Assembly (NCBI GenBank): GCA_011524845.1
Contig: WTJL01000088.1
Location: 1 to 7,063 of the forward strand
DNA length: 7,063 nt
Direction of reading: 5' to 3'
DNA from: Flavobacteriales bacterium
Lineage (GTDB): Bacteria > Bacteroidota > Bacteroidia > Flavobacteriales_D > Sanyastnellaceae
Shown: positions 6,501-7,063 of the stretch, one piece after another
Layout: each line of letters opens with the position of its first letter
Numbering within the stretch: position 1 is the stretch's first letter
The notes under the pieces: generated by a model
Databases searched by the model: none
What the model saw: only the letters and a program-made list of their open reading frames with translations
Told to the model about the DNA's origin: nothing
Position numbers and translations under genes: made by a program

Positions 6501-7063
6501 GTGTCATCCATGCACCCTTCAAATGCAAGGGTCACGGTGATGGTTTGGACAAACACCGTGGTGTTGCCGCATGCATCGGAGGCCGTGTACACGCGCTCCA
6601 AGGTCAACACGCCGTCTTCCTCGCCGAGCACCGATTCTGTCACTTCGTAATCCGCGTTGGTGTCGCAGTTGTCGATGACAAACGCCTCCAGCGACGGAAG
6701 GACATCGCCTTCCAGTTCATTCACCAACACCACAGGTTCCGTGGGGTAAGCCAAGACTGGGGCCACCGTGTCCAACACCGTGATGATCAACGTGTCCACA
6801 ATGCTGTTTCCAGCCGCATCAATCGCTTGATATACCCGTGGGCACGTGTAACTCTGCAGACACCCAAACGGGTAATCGAACGGACCGTCGCCCACCCAGA
6901 TGACGTCCACAGGACCACAATCGTCAGACGCCACAGGGGCTGTCTCTTCCACGGTCGGCATCATCTCGTCGCATGCAATCGTGTCGTTGGGTGGGAAGTA
7001 CGTCCAAACAGGCGCTTCCGTGTCCACGCACTCGTCGACGTCGTCGCAAATGCCATCGGCATC
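3599..7063 (-). CDS. Giant multidomain T9SS-secreted surface protein, C-terminal 1154 residues (5' partial)
   Basis: Secreted or surface-anchored acidic protein exported by the type IX system; probable adhesin, matrix or structural role. The frame is open to the window edge (it reads DADGICDDVDEC before the GTG at 7027), so that GTG is not the start and the N-terminus lies outside. Numbering from the GTG, the domains are as follows. Two HYR/Ig-like domains lie at about 2-84 and 86-168 (each opens D-T-x-A-P-V; the second holds SDACGN). Eight 21-residue cysteine repeats fall between 171 and 815, alternating with four DCxGxC...DGxCDxxE linkers. An unnamed domain of about 200 residues sits at 249-445. 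A PPC-like beta-sandwich is at about 600-740. Three SprB-like repeats at about 819-892, 895-975 and 976-1050 include two DANGC endings. A T9SS tail runs 1064-1142. Asp/Glu are abundant and cysteines numerous, suggesting calcium- and disulfide-stabilised modules. The partner or ligand is unknown. It is convergent with the crotonase gene, and its promoter is outside the window. Confidence 0.9.
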   Translation of the reverse strand, partial: DADGICDDVDECVDTEAPVWTYFPPNDTIACDEMMPTVEETAPVASDDCGPVDVIWVGDGPFDYPFGCLQSYTCPRVYQAIDAAGNSIVDTLIITVLDTVAPVLAYPTEPVVLVNELEGDVLPSLEAFVIDNCDTNADYEVTESVLGEEDGVLTLERVYTASDACGNTTVFVQTITVTLAFEGCMDDTACNYDAGANVDDGSCDYPQEHYDCEGVCLNDGDGDGVCDELEVEGCTDDTACNFYAEATEEDDSCEYCSCAGDEFGGYGILVEEHAVHEDGILAGMTTYRMYVQGNNPGDTFSAMYGDAESPLVISSSTSFYQHEFGSHSANNNNPLLFDAFPELEFDSWLTVGIDGPAAAGEQSPSFLDEGYWIPNFEAGLDVHINDTIGGIMYVVNDQNPNTFVGEDLLILIGQFTTDGELSASINLQMFNNGVGEDAEDIVGLEVDGVGLHTGGGDVVCGCMDETACNYDENANNDDGSCEFESCQGCTDDTACNYDADATVDDDSCTYPEYGCFDCEGNCLVDEDQDGVCDCIEFPGCTDPEACNYDPIYTDDAGNCYYAEEFFDCNGNCLNDTDGDGTCDELEVFGCTDETFCNFNPEATEDDGSCGEADVPNDVCEGALTLTCGETYLVNNEECATVDEVQGCADATPADPTAGLWFSFIGTGNEMTVSTCYQGTTIDTYLSVYEGSCGDLSCVAGNDDQSEPFYNDLCPVTFVASTVAMNTVEGQEYFVLAMGVFGEEGDFEVGLSCVLEGCTDVTACNYDSEANSDDGSCTYPEEDYLDCDGNCVNDVDADGVCDELEVEGCTDEAASNYNELATDEDGSCQYCDLVLDTELVQALTCADGSDAVVELILEGVTAPDSIEVYLDGALQDTTLFEGLSAGTYTVEVLQGVDCSALVNFTVDGGLTLEVSASVLDVACAGESSGQIEVLVANGVGPFEYVLDGPVVAINDTGVFTELPAGSYVVFVSDANGCSGDLSVTLTEPAELVLDAVVTDATDIGTGSIDLTVTGGTEPYEFNWTSDGEFVSEEEDPSGLEAPASYDVVVTDANGCEVTGGPYEVDDVYSVFHMTQVPFTVYPNPASDQVQLDLNGTAVDAVMTIYDASGRVMWTRSSDRWMGRFIVDVTSWASGTYHVQVATSTGMGHAPLVIQH
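3602..3838 (-). other. T9SS type A C-terminal sorting domain (Por secretion tail)
   Basis: The last 79 residues match the Por secretion system C-terminal sorting family. They show FTVYPNPASDQVQLDL, then IYDASGRVMW, then VDVTSWASGTYHVQV, ending LVIQH. The YPNP opening, the central D-x-x-G-R turn and the late SG-Y-x-V strand are the family hallmarks. The domain directs outer-membrane export through the T9SS and is normally cleaved on secretion or attachment. Confidence 0.93.
4652..6433 (-). repeat. Four calcium-loop-like linker repeats (DCxGxC...DxDxDGxCDxxE)
   Basis: Four 20-residue units lie between the cysteine repeats: 6374-6433, 5456-5515, 5306-5365 and 4652-4711. A fifth, related DxDGICDDVDEC stub runs off the window at 7028-7063. 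Each has cysteines spaced C-x3-C-x9-C and a central run of alternating acidic residues (for example NDGDGDGVCDELE) resembling thrombospondin type 3 or EF-hand-like calcium loops. Calcium binding is inferred. The third cysteine falls directly inside the acidic loop. The unit at 5456-5515 carries extra cysteines around and within it. Confidence 0.8.
5693..6283 (-). other. Unnamed ~200-residue globular domain embedded in the repeat region
   Basis: Residues about 249-445 (numbered from the GTG at 7027) are free of cysteine and unlike the flanking repeats. Visible landmarks are ILVEEHAVHEDGILAGMTTYRMYVQ (its first part spans about 256-280), ALTERNATING strand-like segments, an aromatic and Asn-rich middle (FYQHEFGSHSANNNN), SWLTVGID, then GEDLLILIGQFTTDGELSASINLQMF near the end (393-418). 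The pattern looks like a beta-rich domain. I have an impression of related sequences in other marine Bacteroidota secreted proteins with the same cysteine repeats, but I cannot name the family or give a function. Confidence 0.6.

Larger units (their letters stand above)
4583..6517 (-). repeat. Eight-copy 21-residue cysteine repeat (GC[TM]D...CN[YF]...[SN]C)
   Basis: Eight in-frame copies of exactly 63 bp each, in protein order: R1 6455-6517, R2 6305-6367, R3 5621-5683, R4 5540-5602, R5 5387-5449, R6 5237-5299, R7 4736-4798 and R8 4583-4645. Each starts GC[TM]D, has Cys8-Asn9-aromatic10, an acidic stretch, and ends [SN]C at 20-21. R8 has Ser instead of Cys8. I know the motif from many predicted marine Bacteroidota proteins but know no established function or formal family name. 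The copies are dispersed, not strictly tandem: linkers and globular domains separate them. Confidence 0.9.

Noticed and set aside
4583..6517. Regularly recurring short DNA motifs suggestive of a CRISPR-like or tandem DNA array
   Set aside because: The recurrences are in frame and encode the 21-residue cysteine repeat. Spacing is irregular and the sequence between copies is coding, so they are protein repeats.
7025..7027. GTG as the start codon of the giant gene
   Set aside because: The frame is open further upstream with recognisable repeat sequence, and no signal peptide follows this GTG although the protein has a T9SS tail and must be exported.

Overview
The window reads as a GC-rich member of the Bacteroidota, most likely a marine or aquatic Flavobacteriales-type bacterium. 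Three things point there. A very large surface protein ends in a type IX secretion (T9SS) sorting tail. That protein carries GC[TM]D...CNY cysteine repeats of a kind I associate with predicted proteins of marine Bacteroidota. The starts have no clear Shine-Dalgarno sequence, and one TAnnTTTG-type -7 box is visible. This placement is inferred from gene content, not from a marker gene.

Left part (1-1449, plus strand): the C-terminal half of a POT/PTR-family peptide transporter, cut by the window edge, ends in a strong intrinsic terminator with a UUCG tetraloop. Next comes a 180-residue exported thioredoxin-fold protein with a WCGPC active site, followed by a second intrinsic terminator that overlaps a candidate promoter for the next gene.

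Middle part (1450-3548, plus strand): a complete citrate synthase (gltA) is followed after only 3 bp by a crotonase-superfamily gene, so the two are probably one operon. The crotonase keeps only one of the two catalytic glutamates of classical enoyl-CoA hydratases. A bidirectional hairpin terminator separates this operon from the convergent gene to its right.

Right part (3599-7063, minus strand): about half of the window is the C-terminal 1154 residues of a giant acidic secreted protein whose N-terminus lies beyond the right edge. In protein order it has a calcium-loop-like stub, two HYR/Ig-like domains, eight 21-residue cysteine repeats alternating with DxDxDG linkers and interrupted by an unnamed domain of about 200 residues and a PPC-like beta-sandwich, three SprB-like repeats, and a T9SS type A sorting domain. 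It is most likely a surface-anchored or secreted adhesin or structural protein.

The plus-strand genes are metabolism and envelope housekeeping. The minus-strand gene is accessory, and nothing in the sequence links it functionally to its neighbours. The least explained material is the modular repeat system and the embedded unnamed domain. No RNA gene, CRISPR array, insertion sequence or phage element was seen, and no gene-free stretch exceeds about 155 bp.
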